Notes: a model not told the origin generated them from the sequence alone. A DNA stretch of 64,000 nucleotides from an uncultured Campylobacter sp. (GCF_938030145.1 NZ_CALHGM010000008.1:62001-126000); one strand, 5' to 3'; positions 17,260 through 28,090 are shown, counted from the stretch's first letter. Numbers and translations: made by a program.

Positions 17260-17733
17260 TTAGAATCCAACTTTGAATTCGTCGCGTCTGTTTTGAGCGT
17301 CGCACTCTTTAGAATGCTCTGTGCAAGCCATATTGCTCTCACCGTAGCTTACTACGGAAATTCTGCTCTCATTTACGCCTTGAGCAACTAATGCGTCTTT
17401 AGCTGCAGTAGCTCTCTTTAGACCAAGAGCATAGTTGTACTCATCAGAACCCCACTCATCGCAGTTACCCTCAACTTTGACGGTTAGAGACTCTGCGCCT
17501 GCTTGGTTGAATAGAGCTGCGTTATTATTGATTGTGCCTTGCTGATCGGCTCTAATATTAAATTTATCAAAGTCGAAATAAACAGTGCCAACTTCACTTT
17601 GGATCTGAGATGCCAAAGCAGCTAGTCTATCTGCATCACTTGTGCTTGTAGTATCGGCCTCTGGGGTCTTTTTAGAACAACCGCTCAATAATAGAGCAGC
17701 AACTGCTATCGAAGATAAAACTAAATGTTTCAT
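17260..17733 (-). CDS. pal: peptidoglycan-associated lipoprotein Pal
   Basis: A 157-residue lipoprotein: lipobox LLLSGC (C19), then the OmpA domain with TVYFDFDKFNIRAD, EGNCDEWGSDEYN and NQDRRDEF-like AQNRRDEFKVGF ending. These residues bind the diaminopimelate of peptidoglycan. Pal anchors the outer membrane and works with TolB and TolQRA. ATG at 17733 has AAAGGAT upstream. The TolB stop is 55 bp upstream. Confidence 0.95.
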   Translation of the reverse strand: MKHLVLSSIAVAALLLSGCSKKTPEADTTSTSDADRLAALASQIQSEVGTVYFDFDKFNIRADQQGTINNNAALFNQAGAESLTVKVEGNCDEWGSDEYNYALGLKRATAAKDALVAQGVNESRISVVSYGESNMACTEHSKECDAQNRRDEFKVGF

Positions 17734-17788
17734 TTTCTATCCTTTCAAAAAAAATTGAAGTCATTATATCACGAGATTTTTTAATATT

Positions 17789-19036
17789 TTACCAATCAAC
17801 CGATTGAATTTTACCCACTCTTAACGGAAATTGGAAACTTTTATTCTCGTTAACTCTGATAATACCTACCGAGCTTCCGCTGCCGTCTTGCCTGATAAAC
17901 ATAATGCTGCCACCATCGCTAGAAAATCTAGGAAACATATTTTTGCCACTAGCCGTTAACTGGCGAATCATATCGGTTTGAGTAGAGATTAAATATATAT
18001 TAAATCCGCCCCCGCCGTCGCGACTAGAGTAAGTAACGTAATTGCCATTTGTGCTGATGGAGTTGTTATTTTTGCCGTGATAGACGAGCTGCTGAACGTT
18101 GCCGCCATTTATGCTAGTGGCGAATACGTTTGGATAACCCAGACGATCGCTAACAAAAGCCACGCGCGAATCGCCGTCGATAAAATTTCCATTTACATCA
18201 ATGCCAGCGTAATCGGTAATTTGCTTAGCGCTGCCCGAAGCTATATCATATAAATAAATATCGGGTTGATCTTTAGGCGCGTTCGTAATAAGTAGCTTTC
18301 TGCCGTCGGCGCTTACATCTGAAGCTATTGTCATGCCGTGACCGGTAAAAATTTTACTTTTGCTGCCATTGGATAGATTAAATTTATAGATAGCAGGGGT
18401 ATTTTTATTGACGTAGTAGGTGTAATAAAATTCGTTCTGTGCGGCGCTCGCCCATTTAGGGAAGATATTTAATCCGCCGCGAAGCACCACCTGCTGGTAG
18501 GTAAGCGTATAGTCAGCTACCATAATCTCGCTCTCACGCGTCGAAGTGTAGCGAGAGAGCAAAATCATCTCCTTCATCCAATCGACGTTTGAATACCCTA
18601 GCTGCTTGACTATCTCAGATACCGCCATATGTGCTAAAAACGGATATTTCTCGGCATTTGAAAGCGTAAAGCTCTTCTCGTACATCACCCTGCCACTGTT
18701 CGCTTCGAGCACTTTGGCTTTTAGGCTCATCGGCGAGCTTTTATCACTTACCGCGTAGCGCACGATCAAAGCGGCACCGCTAGAGCCTAGATTATCGGAA
18801 GCGCCCGCTTCATAGCTGCTTTGTAGATACTCGTCGCTGACTTCAAAAGTCGCGCCGACCTTGAGATCGCCCACCATAAGTTTAAAGAATTTGTTGCCAA
18901 ATTCTGAATTTGCAAGGTTTGATGCATCTTGAACGACGATTTTAGGTAGATTTACCCCTTCGTTTACGATAGACATAGTCGCATCTGCCGCGAAAACGCT
19001 ACTACAAAATACAAGAATCAAAAGTAGTTTCTTCAT
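17789..19036 (-). CDS. tolB: Tol-Pal system protein TolB
   Basis: A 415-residue periplasmic protein. The signal peptide is MKKLLLILVFCSSVFA. The N-terminal domain (to about 150) precedes a beta-propeller with typical SNGSKSKIFTGHGMTIASDVSADGRKLLIT, DIASGSAKQIT and PRFSSDGGSIMFI blades. TolB links Pal to TolA during constriction. It follows the TolA-domain protein at 15 bp. Confidence 0.93.
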   Translation of the reverse strand: MKKLLLILVFCSSVFAADATMSIVNEGVNLPKIVVQDASNLANSEFGNKFFKLMVGDLKVGATFEVSDEYLQSSYEAGASDNLGSSGAALIVRYAVSDKSSPMSLKAKVLEANSGRVMYEKSFTLSNAEKYPFLAHMAVSEIVKQLGYSNVDWMKEMILLSRYTSTRESEIMVADYTLTYQQVVLRGGLNIFPKWASAAQNEFYYTYYVNKNTPAIYKFNLSNGSKSKIFTGHGMTIASDVSADGRKLLITNAPKDQPDIYLYDIASGSAKQITDYAGIDVNGNFIDGDSRVAFVSDRLGYPNVFATSINGGNVQQLVYHGKNNNSISTNGNYVTYSSRDGGGGFNIYLISTQTDMIRQLTASGKNMFPRFSSDGGSIMFIRQDGSGSSVGIIRVNENKSFQFPLRVGKIQSVDW

Positions 19037-19051
19037 CTTTTCTCCTTAAAT

Positions 19052-19447
19052 TTAATTTGCTACGTCGGATAATACCATTTCAAATGTATGAGATTTATTA
19101 TCCGGTGCTTTTGGAAAGCTTCGCTTAGGAAGCTCATCTAAAAATTTCCTTAGCTTTTGGTTAAATTCTGTGCTACGCCCAAGCTCTAAAATTTGATAAT
19201 TTAAAACTCGTCCATTGCTGCTAAATTCTATGCGGACTCTAGCCTCATCGGAAATACCTGCTTGATACTCTGTCCATAGAGCTTGCAATTTAGACGCCAT
19301 CTGCGAAAAATAAGCATCTAGCTCCTTTGAAATTTGAATTTTACCAGATTTTTGCGAAACGGAATTTCTTTCATAAGTAAAATTCTGCTCCGAATCCGCC
19401 GCAAAAAGCATACAGCCAAACGCAAAAATACAAAAAAGTCTCTTCAC
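19052..19447 (-). CDS. secreted stand-alone TolA/TonB C-terminal domain protein
   Basis: A 131-residue protein with a signal peptide (MKRLFCIFAFGCMLFA). The mature part is a close paralogue of the last 90 residues of the TolA encoded next door: both share a W-x-E/R-Y segment, ARIRI/ARVRIEF, GRVLNYQILELGR versus GRVVDYKILEMGR, EFNQKLR(K/D)FLD and a FPKAPD/FPKSPD ending. It has no transmembrane anchor or Lys/Glu/Pro spacer, so it would be free in the periplasm. I infer a duplicated TolA domain that may compete for or assist Pal/TolB binding. Confidence 0.75.
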   Translation of the reverse strand: MKRLFCIFAFGCMLFAADSEQNFTYERNSVSQKSGKIQISKELDAYFSQMASKLQALWTEYQAGISDEARVRIEFSSNGRVLNYQILELGRSTEFNQKLRKFLDELPKRSFPKAPDNKSHTFEMVLSDVAN

Positions 19448-19465
19448 TCTTTTCCTTACAAAATT

Positions 19466-20434
19466 CTAATTTGTCTTCATCACGTCGGACATCGTAGTTT
19501 CAATATCGTGCGACGCTCCGTCTGGAGACTTCGGGAAAGTTTGAGTCGTTAGATTATCTAAAAAATCTCGCAACTTCTGGTTAAATTCCGTCTCACGCCC
19601 CATTTCTAGAATTTTATAATCCACGACTCGTCCGTCCGCGCCAAGGATTATCCTAATTCTCGCATCATCTTTCGTAGTTGCGACGTATCTACTCCACAAA
19701 ACTTGAAGCCTTTTCCCGATAGCACCGTAATAAGCGTTATACTCGCCCGTCCTTTGCGTCCTGCCGCCAAGCTTATCGGATTTTACGACAGCATTTTTAG
19801 ATGCCGCTTTATCCTTAGCACTAGAGGTAGCGGTTTCTTTATCAGACTTTTTATTACTCTGAACGGCGTCGCTAGTTTTGGCACTTTGCTCAACTTTTTT
19901 CATATCAATACCACCAAAAAGATCGCTCAAGCTCGGTTTTTCCTCTTTTTTTGGCTCCGGCTTAGCTTCCTCTTTTTTCTCTACTACTTTTTCGGAAGGT
20001 TTATCTTCCAACTTAGGCTCGGGCTCCTCTTTTTTGGGCTCAGCTTTAGGCTCGTCCTTTTTAGGTTCCGGTTTTGGCTCTTCCTTTGGCTTTTCGGGCT
20101 CTTTCGGCTTCGCCTGCACCGGAGGTGGCGGAACTACTTGTGCCGTAGTCTTAATTTTATCCTCCGGCACATCCTTCACATTCTTATTTTCAAACTCGCC
20201 TTGCTTTGTTTCTTTAGCGATTTCAGGCGCGGACGGAAGTTTATCATCTATTTCGAAATCAAAAGTAACATCCATATAATCGTTGGGATTGTCAGTATAT
20301 TTTTTAAATTTTTCCTGCGGCTTTGAAATTTGATATAAAAGAACAAAAATCACCAGCAGATAGGCAAAAAGAGCGATTAAAAACGATTTGAAATTATCGT
20401 ATTTAACCCCCGTAAAATTTGAATAATTAGCCAT
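19466..20434 (-). CDS. tolA: TolA/TonB-type energy transducer
   Basis: A 322-residue protein. Residues about 17-36 are the single N-terminal membrane helix; residues about 85-190 are a Pro/Lys/Glu-rich spacer (repeated KPEPKKE/EPKAEPKKE) that spans the periplasm; residues 230-322 form the C-terminal domain with GADGRVVDYKILEMGRETEFNQKL. By position between tolR and tolB it is TolA. C. jejuni annotations often call it tonB, because the two families are alike. It overlaps tolR by 8 bp. Confidence 0.85.
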   Translation of the reverse strand: MANYSNFTGVKYDNFKSFLIALFAYLLVIFVLLYQISKPQEKFKKYTDNPNDYMDVTFDFEIDDKLPSAPEIAKETKQGEFENKNVKDVPEDKIKTTAQVVPPPPVQAKPKEPEKPKEEPKPEPKKDEPKAEPKKEEPEPKLEDKPSEKVVEKKEEAKPEPKKEEKPSLSDLFGGIDMKKVEQSAKTSDAVQSNKKSDKETATSSAKDKAASKNAVVKSDKLGGRTQRTGEYNAYYGAIGKRLQVLWSRYVATTKDDARIRIILGADGRVVDYKILEMGRETEFNQKLRDFLDNLTTQTFPKSPDGASHDIETTMSDVMKTN

Positions 20435-20825
20435 TTGTTTGAAGTGCGACTTTTGTAAAACCCGCCTGCTTTAGGCTCTTTAAAACAAACATTACATCGT
20501 CGTAAACGAGTCTCTTATCGGCTTGGATATAGACGGGTTTTTCCAAGCTATACTTGCCGGTGCCTTTAAGCAATACGAGATTATCCGGGAATTCTGCCAG
20601 GTTCATCGAGCTTTTATCGATATAAACCTTGCGATCTTCGCCGATACGCACAAGCAAGAATTCCGCGGTATTTTCCGAAACCTGTGCTTTTGAGCCACTA
20701 GGCAGTTCAATCTTTTCATCGTAGATAATCGCCGTTTGCGCGACCATTAAAATCGCTAGCAAAACAAGCATAATATCGACGAGCGGAGTGATATTTAACT
20801 CTGGATTTTCGTCGAAATTATACAT
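20427..20825 (-). CDS. tolR: TolR/ExbD-type proton channel subunit
   Basis: A 132-residue protein with one N-terminal membrane segment (PLVDIMLVLLAILMVAQTA, 13-31) containing the conserved Asp D17, and a periplasmic domain ending GFTKVALQTNG. With TolQ it converts proton flow into movement of TolA. Its start ATG at 20825 overlaps the tolQ stop by 1 bp. ExbD is the alternative name; position favours the Tol role. Confidence 0.9.
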   Translation of the reverse strand: MYNFDENPELNITPLVDIMLVLLAILMVAQTAIIYDEKIELPSGSKAQVSENTAEFLLVRIGEDRKVYIDKSSMNLAEFPDNLVLLKGTGKYSLEKPVYIQADKRLVYDDVMFVLKSLKQAGFTKVALQTNG

Positions 20826-21400
20826 TAAATAGCTTTTCCAGTGTTTGCTTTAAATAGCAAAATATCTGCCGTACGATTTATGATGCTCATAACTTCGTAT
20901 GCTTTGCGTTTTATAAGTAAGCTGAAGGTGTATGCAGGGATCGCTACAAAAATTCCACATCCTGTGGCAACCAGCGCCTCACTGATCGCAGGAGCGATAG
21001 TATCGATGCCTGAATTTCCGCCGCCAAGCTTGGAAAATGTGTGAAGTATGCTAACAACTGTACCGAACAGCCCGATAAACGGCGAAGTAGAGGCGACGAT
21101 AGATAGCCAAGTAAGTCCGCTAGTGGAGTCACGTTCGGCTTTGCCTTTATAAATTTCCAAGGCTTCTTTTGAAATTTTATCGGTATTTACTTTTTGGAAA
21201 ATAGAGCCCGAAAGCGAAATCCTACCGCCCATCAGCAAGGATTCGAGTGCCTTTGCTTCGCGGTGTTGCCACGCACTAAGCCCTACAAATCTGGAGATCA
21301 AAATCGTAAAAGTGACGATAAAATAGACGGATAACCAAGAAAGCACGAATATCGTAATAAACGTGCTTCTCGTAAAATAACTTAAAATTAGATCTAGCAT
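20825..21400 (-). CDS. tolQ: TolQ/ExbB-type proton channel subunit
   Basis: A 191-residue MotA/TolQ/ExbB family protein with three membrane segments: about 14-38, 99-121 and 137-165. It shows the WLSIVASTSPFIGLFGTVVSILHTF motif and the SEALVATGCGIFVAIPAY motif of the proton path. It is shorter than E. coli TolQ, as usual in Campylobacter. It lies 2 bp after atpC. Confidence 0.92.
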   Translation of the reverse strand: MLDLILSYFTRSTFITIFVLSWLSVYFIVTFTILISRFVGLSAWQHREAKALESLLMGGRISLSGSIFQKVNTDKISKEALEIYKGKAERDSTSGLTWLSIVASTSPFIGLFGTVVSILHTFSKLGGGNSGIDTIAPAISEALVATGCGIFVAIPAYTFSLLIKRKAYEVMSIINRTADILLFKANTGKAI

Positions 21401-21402
21401 AT

Positions 21403-21807
21403 TTAACTTTGCCTTGCGAATTCGTCAACTCTAGCCATTATCGCTGCGGAATTTGCCGCATCAGAGCTAATGGACGCAAGCATATCTTTAGCGCGCTGCA
21501 AAGACTTCGCTACGGCGCTTTCGCTATCGCCTCCGATAGCTACGGCTTGAGTGGCTAGGATAGTAGTTTTTTCTTCGGTAACTTCCAAAAATCCGTCGTT
21601 TACCAAAACAAGCTGCTTTTTGCCGTCTTTATCTACGATCTCAACGACTCCGCCTTCGCTTTTATCTTTAAGCCCCGTTAGCAAGCTCGCATGCCCCGGC
21701 AAAATACCCATTTCGCCAGTAATGCCGGGGAGTTGAACGGATTTGACTTCGCCCGAAAAGACCATCCCTTCGGGCGTAACGATATCTAAAAGCAAAAATT
21801 CTTTCAT
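21403..21807 (-). CDS. atpC: ATP synthase F1 epsilon subunit
   Basis: A 134-residue subunit with the N-terminal beta domain (LDIVTPEGMVFSGEVKSVQLPGITGEMGILPGHASLLTGLK, residues 7-47) and helical C-terminus. It couples gamma rotation to catalysis. It lies 10 bp after atpD and is the last ATP synthase gene of the operon, just before tolQ. Confidence 0.95.
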   Translation of the reverse strand: MKEFLLLDIVTPEGMVFSGEVKSVQLPGITGEMGILPGHASLLTGLKDKSEGGVVEIVDKDGKKQLVLVNDGFLEVTEEKTTILATQAVAIGGDSESAVAKSLQRAKDMLASISSDAANSAAIMARVDEFARQS

Positions 21808-21817
21808 CTTAAAATTC

Positions 21818-23215
<1,398 letters not shown>

Positions 23216-23226
23216 CCGTTTTCCTT

Positions 23227-24135
23227 TCATTTCATTGATTCGACGCCGCTTATGATCTCGATAAGCTCAGTCGTGATAGAGCCTTGTCTGGCTTTGTTAT
23301 ATGCTAAATTTAACTGCGACACGCGCTCTTTAGCGTTGTTCGTCGCATTTTCCATAGCGTTCATTCTAGAGCAGTGCTCCGCCGCTAAAGAGTCTATCAG
23401 TGCGTAATACATACTGTAGCTAAGATAGCTTTGGATTAAATTTAGCATCAATGTTTCTTCATCCTCAGGGCTTTCAACCTCTACTTCCAATGTAGATGTT
23501 TTTAAAGCGTCCTCGCTAATCGCAGGCTCACCGATCGGCACCAACGTATTTACCCGCATCTCTTGAGTAATCATATTTAAATAGCCATTGTGGACGAGTA
23601 TGACTTCATCGGTTTTGCCTTCGTTAAAATCCTTGACCGCGGCTTGGACGATTTCATTAGCTTTCTCAGACGATGGAGATGAGCTCACGCCGATATATCG
23701 CTCCAAAAGCTCAACGCCTTGAAAATCAAAATACTCTATCCCCTTTTTGCCGACGGCACGAAGGCGAACCTTGATCTTTTTCGCTTTAAGCTCCTCGATC
23801 AAAGCTTTGATCTTTTTGATGGTGTTGATATTAAAACCGCCGCAAAGCCCTTTATCTGCGGTGATAAACAGCAAATCAACCACCTTTACTTCCCGCGTGG
23901 TATCAAAAATTCTAAGTTTTTCGTCGTTGCCTGAATTATTGCCTACGTAATTTTTAACGCGCGCAGAAATTTCACCCAAGACCTCGTTAATCTTCACCGC
24001 ATAAGCTCGCGAGCGCATCGCCGCTTCTTTAGTGTTTTTAAGCTTGACGTTGGAGACTAGCTTCATAGCTTTGGTAGTCTTCTCCGTATTTCTTACGCTT
24101 TTGATTTGAAGTTTTATATCCTTTAAATTTGCCAT
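23227..24135 (-). CDS. atpG: ATP synthase F1 gamma subunit
   Basis: A 302-residue central stalk subunit: it begins MANLKDIKLQIKSVRNTEKTTKAMKLVS and ends ARQGSITTELIEIISG, the two helices that form the rotating coiled coil. The central domain contains TADKGLCGGFN. It lies 12 bp after atpA. Confidence 0.96.
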   Translation of the reverse strand: MANLKDIKLQIKSVRNTEKTTKAMKLVSNVKLKNTKEAAMRSRAYAVKINEVLGEISARVKNYVGNNSGNDEKLRIFDTTREVKVVDLLFITADKGLCGGFNINTIKKIKALIEELKAKKIKVRLRAVGKKGIEYFDFQGVELLERYIGVSSSPSSEKANEIVQAAVKDFNEGKTDEVILVHNGYLNMITQEMRVNTLVPIGEPAISEDALKTSTLEVEVESPEDEETLMLNLIQSYLSYSMYYALIDSLAAEHCSRMNAMENATNNAKERVSQLNLAYNKARQGSITTELIEIISGVESMK

Positions 24136-24147
24136 AATTTAGCCTTT

Positions 24148-25662
24148 TTAAGCGGCAAAGGTCGCTTTAAAGTCATTTAGAGCCTTGATTAAATTTTCTT
24201 CCAAATCCTTCTCGATGGTCTTTTTGCTTCTGATCTCTTCAAAAATCTCAGGGTATTTTGCCTCGATATACGGATAGAGCTCAGCTTCAAATTTGCCAAT
24301 AGAGCTCGTAGGCACATCGTCCAAAAATCCGCGGCTTCCCGCAAAGATGATGACCACTTGATTTTCGACCGGAAGCGGCGAATAAGGAGGCTGTTTTAAA
24401 ATTTCGACCATTCTTTGTCCGCGATCCAGCTGCTTACGGCTGCTCTCGTCCAAATCGCTCGCAAACTGCGCAAACGCCTGAAGCTCACGGTATTGAGCTA
24501 GATCTAGGCGCAAGGTTCCTGAGACCTTTTTGATCGCTTTAATCTGCGCGGAACCGCCGACGCGGCTAACCGAAAGACCTACGTTGATCGCAGGACGAAT
24601 TCCTGAGTTAAATAGACCAGATTCTAGGAAAATTTGACCATCGGTGATGGAGATAACGTTTGTAGGGATATATGCCGAAACGTCGCCTGCTTGCGTCTCG
24701 ATGATAGGAAGCGCCGTTAGGCTACCTGCACCGAGTGCATCGCTTAGCTTACTAGCACGCTCAAGCAAACGAGAGTGCAGGTAGAATACGTCGCCAGGAT
24801 ACGCCTCGCGTCCCGGTGGACGGCGCAAGATAAGCGACATCTCGCGATAAGCAACCGCGTGCTTGCTAAGATCATCGTAGATGATAAGCGCGTGGCGGGA
24901 GTTATCTCTGAAATACTCGCCCATAGTGCAGCCCGAATATGGCGCCAAGTATTGAAGTGCAGCCGCCTCGCTAGCACCCGCCGCAACTACGATCGTATAA
25001 TCCATCGCACCGTACTCTTCAAGCTTTTTAACGACTTGCGCGACGGTAGATTGCTTCTGGCCGATTGCTACATATATGCAGATGACGTCTTGGCCCTTTT
25101 GATTGATGATGGTATCAACAGCAACGGTGGTTTTTCCTGTTTGGCGGTCGCCGATGATGAGCTCGCGCTGTCCGCGACCGATCGGCACTAGCGCGTCTAT
25201 CGCTTTAAGACCGGTTTGAAGTGGCTCGTGAACGGATTTACGAGCCATGATGCCTTTGGCCTTTTCTTCGACAAATCTAGTATCGCTGGTCTCTATCGCG
25301 CCTTTGCCGTCGATCGGCTCGCCTAGGGCATTTACTACGCGACCTATTAGAGCATCACCTACCGGAACGCGCAAAAGCTTACCCAGTCTTTTAACGCTAC
25401 TACCTTCGTTAATACCACTAGTATCGCCTAAAATAACGATGCCGACACTGCTCTCCTCTAAATTTAACGCGATACCACGAGCTCCGTTTTCGAATTCGAC
25501 CATCTCGTTAGCCATTACGTTTTTTAAGCCGTAAACATTAGCAACGCCGTCTGCGACCGAAACGACCTTACCGGTTTCTTCGATATCAACGCTAAGATCG
25601 AAATTTTCGATTCGCTCTTTGATTATGCTGCTGATTTCGTCTGCCTTAATTTTCGCACCCAC
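24148..25662 (-). CDS. atpA: ATP synthase F1 alpha subunit, GTG start
   Basis: A 504-residue subunit with the P-loop GDRQTGKT, the conserved ISITDGQIFLES motif and the C-terminal bundle. It begins with GTG at 25662, preceded by AAAGGAG at 8 bp spacing, so the initiator is not ATG. It lies 11 bp after atpH. Confidence 0.96.
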   Translation of the reverse strand: MGAKIKADEISSIIKERIENFDLSVDIEETGKVVSVADGVANVYGLKNVMANEMVEFENGARGIALNLEESSVGIVILGDTSGINEGSSVKRLGKLLRVPVGDALIGRVVNALGEPIDGKGAIETSDTRFVEEKAKGIMARKSVHEPLQTGLKAIDALVPIGRGQRELIIGDRQTGKTTVAVDTIINQKGQDVICIYVAIGQKQSTVAQVVKKLEEYGAMDYTIVVAAGASEAAALQYLAPYSGCTMGEYFRDNSRHALIIYDDLSKHAVAYREMSLILRRPPGREAYPGDVFYLHSRLLERASKLSDALGAGSLTALPIIETQAGDVSAYIPTNVISITDGQIFLESGLFNSGIRPAINVGLSVSRVGGSAQIKAIKKVSGTLRLDLAQYRELQAFAQFASDLDESSRKQLDRGQRMVEILKQPPYSPLPVENQVVIIFAGSRGFLDDVPTSSIGKFEAELYPYIEAKYPEIFEEIRSKKTIEKDLEENLIKALNDFKATFAA

Positions 25663-25673
25663 GCTTTACTCCT

Positions 25674-26207
25674 TTAAATTGCTTTTAAAATATATTCGCT
25701 CATTTTTTGTTTCAATCTATCAACTGAAAAACTAATCTCAAATCCAAGATCCTCGACTTCGATCTTAATGCCTTCAAGCTCGCTTTTAACGGGTTGCAGA
25801 GTAATATCTGCATTAAATTTCTTTGAAATTTTAGCCTCTAGCTCTTTTATTTTTGCGGCGTCTATTTCGGTAGCGGAATAAATTTTACCCAAATATTTAT
25901 TATCCAGCGCCGCAATATTCTTGCGCAGTTCCTCGACTATCTGTGGAATTAGCGCAATACGCCTATTTTTAGCTAGAAGTTTAATAAAATTTACGATTTT
26001 TTCGCTTGGATTTTTTATAAACGACGCAATAAGTTCCACTTTGGATTCCTCTTTTAGCGTCGGAGATTTTACAATATCTTGGAATTTTGGAATTCTAAAT
26101 GCGCTCGCGACGCTCTCGAGCGTCTGCAAAACAGAGCCTAGTTCATCTTTTTTATAGCTCAGTATAAGGGCGTTTACATATCTTTTTGAGGTGTTATTTA
26201 TCATCAT
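25674..26207 (-). CDS. atpH: ATP synthase F1 delta subunit
   Basis: A 177-residue peripheral stalk subunit with the N-terminal six-helix domain (NTSKRYVNALILSYKK) and the C-terminal KIEVEDLGFEISFSVDRLKQKMSEYILKAI. Its start overlaps the atpF stop by 4 bp (ATGATG). Confidence 0.93.
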   Translation of the reverse strand: MMINNTSKRYVNALILSYKKDELGSVLQTLESVASAFRIPKFQDIVKSPTLKEESKVELIASFIKNPSEKIVNFIKLLAKNRRIALIPQIVEELRKNIAALDNKYLGKIYSATEIDAAKIKELEAKISKKFNADITLQPVKSELEGIKIEVEDLGFEISFSVDRLKQKMSEYILKAI

Positions 26208-26719
26208 CCGACCTTTTTCTCTACGATTTTAACTAGCTTATCTTGACCGAATTTAATGTCATCCGATGCAAAAATATCATCCAGAATCTCGCTTACGACC
26301 TCTTTTTTGATCTTGCGCGCCTCAAAGCTTTTCTGCTCATCGAAAGATTTTTGCAAATTCGCGATCTCTTGCTCGGTCGCATTTTTTATCTTTTCGGCGG
26401 CGAATACAATCTCTTTTTTAGCAGTTTCGATTAAAGCTGCGCCTTGAACCTTGGCATCTTGCAAATCTTTTTTAGCTTGTTCCTTGCGAGCTGCGGACTC
26501 TTTTAAAATTTTTTGATTAGCCTCAAGTCTAGATGCGATGCCGTTGATTCTACCTTGATATGCTGCTTTTGCGGGACCTTTTAAAAGATAAAACAAAATT
26601 CCGAAAAACAAAATGAAATTTATGCTTCGCCACAGCACGTCGTAATCTTTGACTCCATCGTGCCCACCGCTTGCTAAAACAAACGCCGGAACGATAAATA
26701 AAAATAGATATTTTTTCAT
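26204..26719 (-). CDS. atpF: ATP synthase Fo b subunit with signal-like N-terminus
   Basis: A 171-residue b subunit. The N-terminus MKKYLFLFIVPAFVLASGG resembles a signal peptide, then a membrane helix (WRSINFILFFGILFYLLKGPAK, about residues 28-49) and a long charged alpha-helix. ATG at 26719 is chosen over an upstream TTG (26725), since GAGG lies 8 bp before the ATG. The extra N-terminal segment is normal for Campylobacterota atpF. Confidence 0.9.
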   Translation of the reverse strand: MKKYLFLFIVPAFVLASGGHDGVKDYDVLWRSINFILFFGILFYLLKGPAKAAYQGRINGIASRLEANQKILKESAARKEQAKKDLQDAKVQGAALIETAKKEIVFAAEKIKNATEQEIANLQKSFDEQKSFEARKIKKEVVSEILDDIFASDDIKFGQDKLVKIVEKKVG

Positions 26720-26729
26720 ACTCAAAACC

Positions 26730-27152
26730 TCATACTTTAGCCACGGCAGTGCTTAGAGCATTTTTAAATTCCGGAATTTTGGCTTGCAAATCATTTTTTA
26801 GGTTACGTTTTTGCTCATCCAAACCGCCTAAGAATTGATCAAAATCCTCCTCCATCGCGGCTTTTTTCTCGGCTATTTCTCTGGCGGCAGCCTGCTTCGC
26901 GCTATCCATCGCCTCTTGCTTTATTTTAACAGCCTGCAACTTCGCAGCATCCATGATTTTTACGATCTCTGCTTTATCGGCATCTGCATCCTGTGCATTT
27001 TTCATCGCATTTGTCTCATCTTCTTTAATAATAGCCTCTCGCTTTTCCATATGCAAAAGTAACGGTCTATAAAGCTTGATATTTAAGAAGTAAATCAAAG
27101 CCAGAAATACGACGATGGTCGTTATCATGGCGGTCAAACTTACGTCTAGCAT
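26730..27152 (-). CDS. atpF': ATP synthase Fo b' subunit
   Basis: A 140-residue b-like protein: one membrane segment at residues 6-26 (LTAMITTIVVFLALIYFLNI), then a long charged helix (EKREAIIKEDETNAMKNAQDADADKAE). Two b-type genes in tandem mean the peripheral stalk is a heterodimer, as is usual in Campylobacterota. The a and c subunit genes are not in this operon. ATG follows GAGGAGGTGCG; TAAAAT at 27189-27194 on the minus strand may be a -10 for the operon, after the 74-bp parB-atpF' gap. Confidence 0.93.
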   Translation of the reverse strand: MLDVSLTAMITTIVVFLALIYFLNIKLYRPLLLHMEKREAIIKEDETNAMKNAQDADADKAEIVKIMDAAKLQAVKIKQEAMDSAKQAAAREIAEKKAAMEEDFDQFLGGLDEQKRNLKNDLQAKIPEFKNALSTAVAKV

Positions 27153-27226
27153 CGCACCTCCTCTAGGTTAGTTTTAAACAAAATGCGTATTTTACAATAT
27201 GAAAAATTAAAATACACTATAAAAAA

Positions 27227-28090
27227 TCATCCGATTTTCTTTAAAAACTCGGAAATTTGTAAAATTTCGCTAAATTCGATCGAAATTTTACGCTCTTTGA
27301 TACTTATTTTACCAAATTGATCAAGCTTGGCCTTTAGCTTTAAAAGCTCAGGCTTGAAGCTTTGAAATTCCGCACCGGGCTTTTTCTCTTTCGGAACGGT
27401 TTTATCTTTGAGCTTTTTTACTAAATTTTCGGTATCTCTTACGCTTAGACGCTGTCCTAAAATGGTATTTAGAGCTAAAATTTGATCCTCTTTTTCAAGT
27501 CCAACCATTATCTTGGCGTGCCCTTGCGAAATTTTATCTGCGCTTATGGCGTCTTGCACTTCGGAGCATAAATTTAAAAGCCTTAACGTGTTTGTAATCT
27601 GTGTGCGGGACTTTTTGATGATGTCGGCTAACTCCTCTTGCGTGATCCTGTATTCACCGATAAGCTCCTTATAGGACTTAGCAAGCTCGATAGGATTTAG
27701 ATCCTCGCGCTGGATATTTTCGATGAGGGCAAGCTCTCTTAAATTTTGAGATTTTATGTCCGCGACTACGGCTTTGATTTTACTCTCGCCTAAAAGCTTC
27801 GTCGCTCTTAGGCGCCGCTCGCCGGCGATAAGGACGTAAGAATCATCTTTTTGAATAACGATGATAGGCTGGATAAGCCCGTGGCGGGCGATGCTTTCGC
27901 TCAGCTGCCTAAGTGCCTCCTCATCGAAGCTCTGCCGCGGTTGATATGGATTTGGCTCGATTTTATCGACATCGATTTCGATAACTAAACTATCTGCATT
28001 TCCACTTTCTAGCTCCCTGTTATAGGAGCTTTCTACGTCGTCTAAAATCGCACCGAGCCCGCGCCCGAGCGCTCTTTTTACCTTGCCCAT
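27227..28090 (-). CDS. parB: chromosome partitioning protein ParB
   Basis: A 287-residue protein. The ALGRGLGAILDD start (7-18) is the ParA-interacting tail. KIEPNPYQPRQSFDEEALRQLSESI, GERRLRA and IENIQREDLNPIE form the CTPase/ParB domain, followed by the helix-turn-helix (ITQEELADIIKKSRTQITNTLRLL). It binds parS and loads chromosome partition. It overlaps parA by 13 bp. No parS consensus was searched exhaustively. Confidence 0.93.
   Translation of the reverse strand: MGKVKRALGRGLGAILDDVESSYNRELESGNADSLVIEIDVDKIEPNPYQPRQSFDEEALRQLSESIARHGLIQPIIVIQKDDSYVLIAGERRLRATKLLGESKIKAVVADIKSQNLRELALIENIQREDLNPIELAKSYKELIGEYRITQEELADIIKKSRTQITNTLRLLNLCSEVQDAISADKISQGHAKIMVGLEKEDQILALNTILGQRLSVRDTENLVKKLKDKTVPKEKKPGAEFQSFKPELLKLKAKLDQFGKISIKERKISIEFSEILQISEFLKKIG

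Noticed and set aside
19703..20326. Hydrophobic plus-strand frame of 207 codons
   Set aside because: It is the antisense of the Pro/Lys/Glu spacer of tolA, and its Phe/Leu-rich pattern follows from that.
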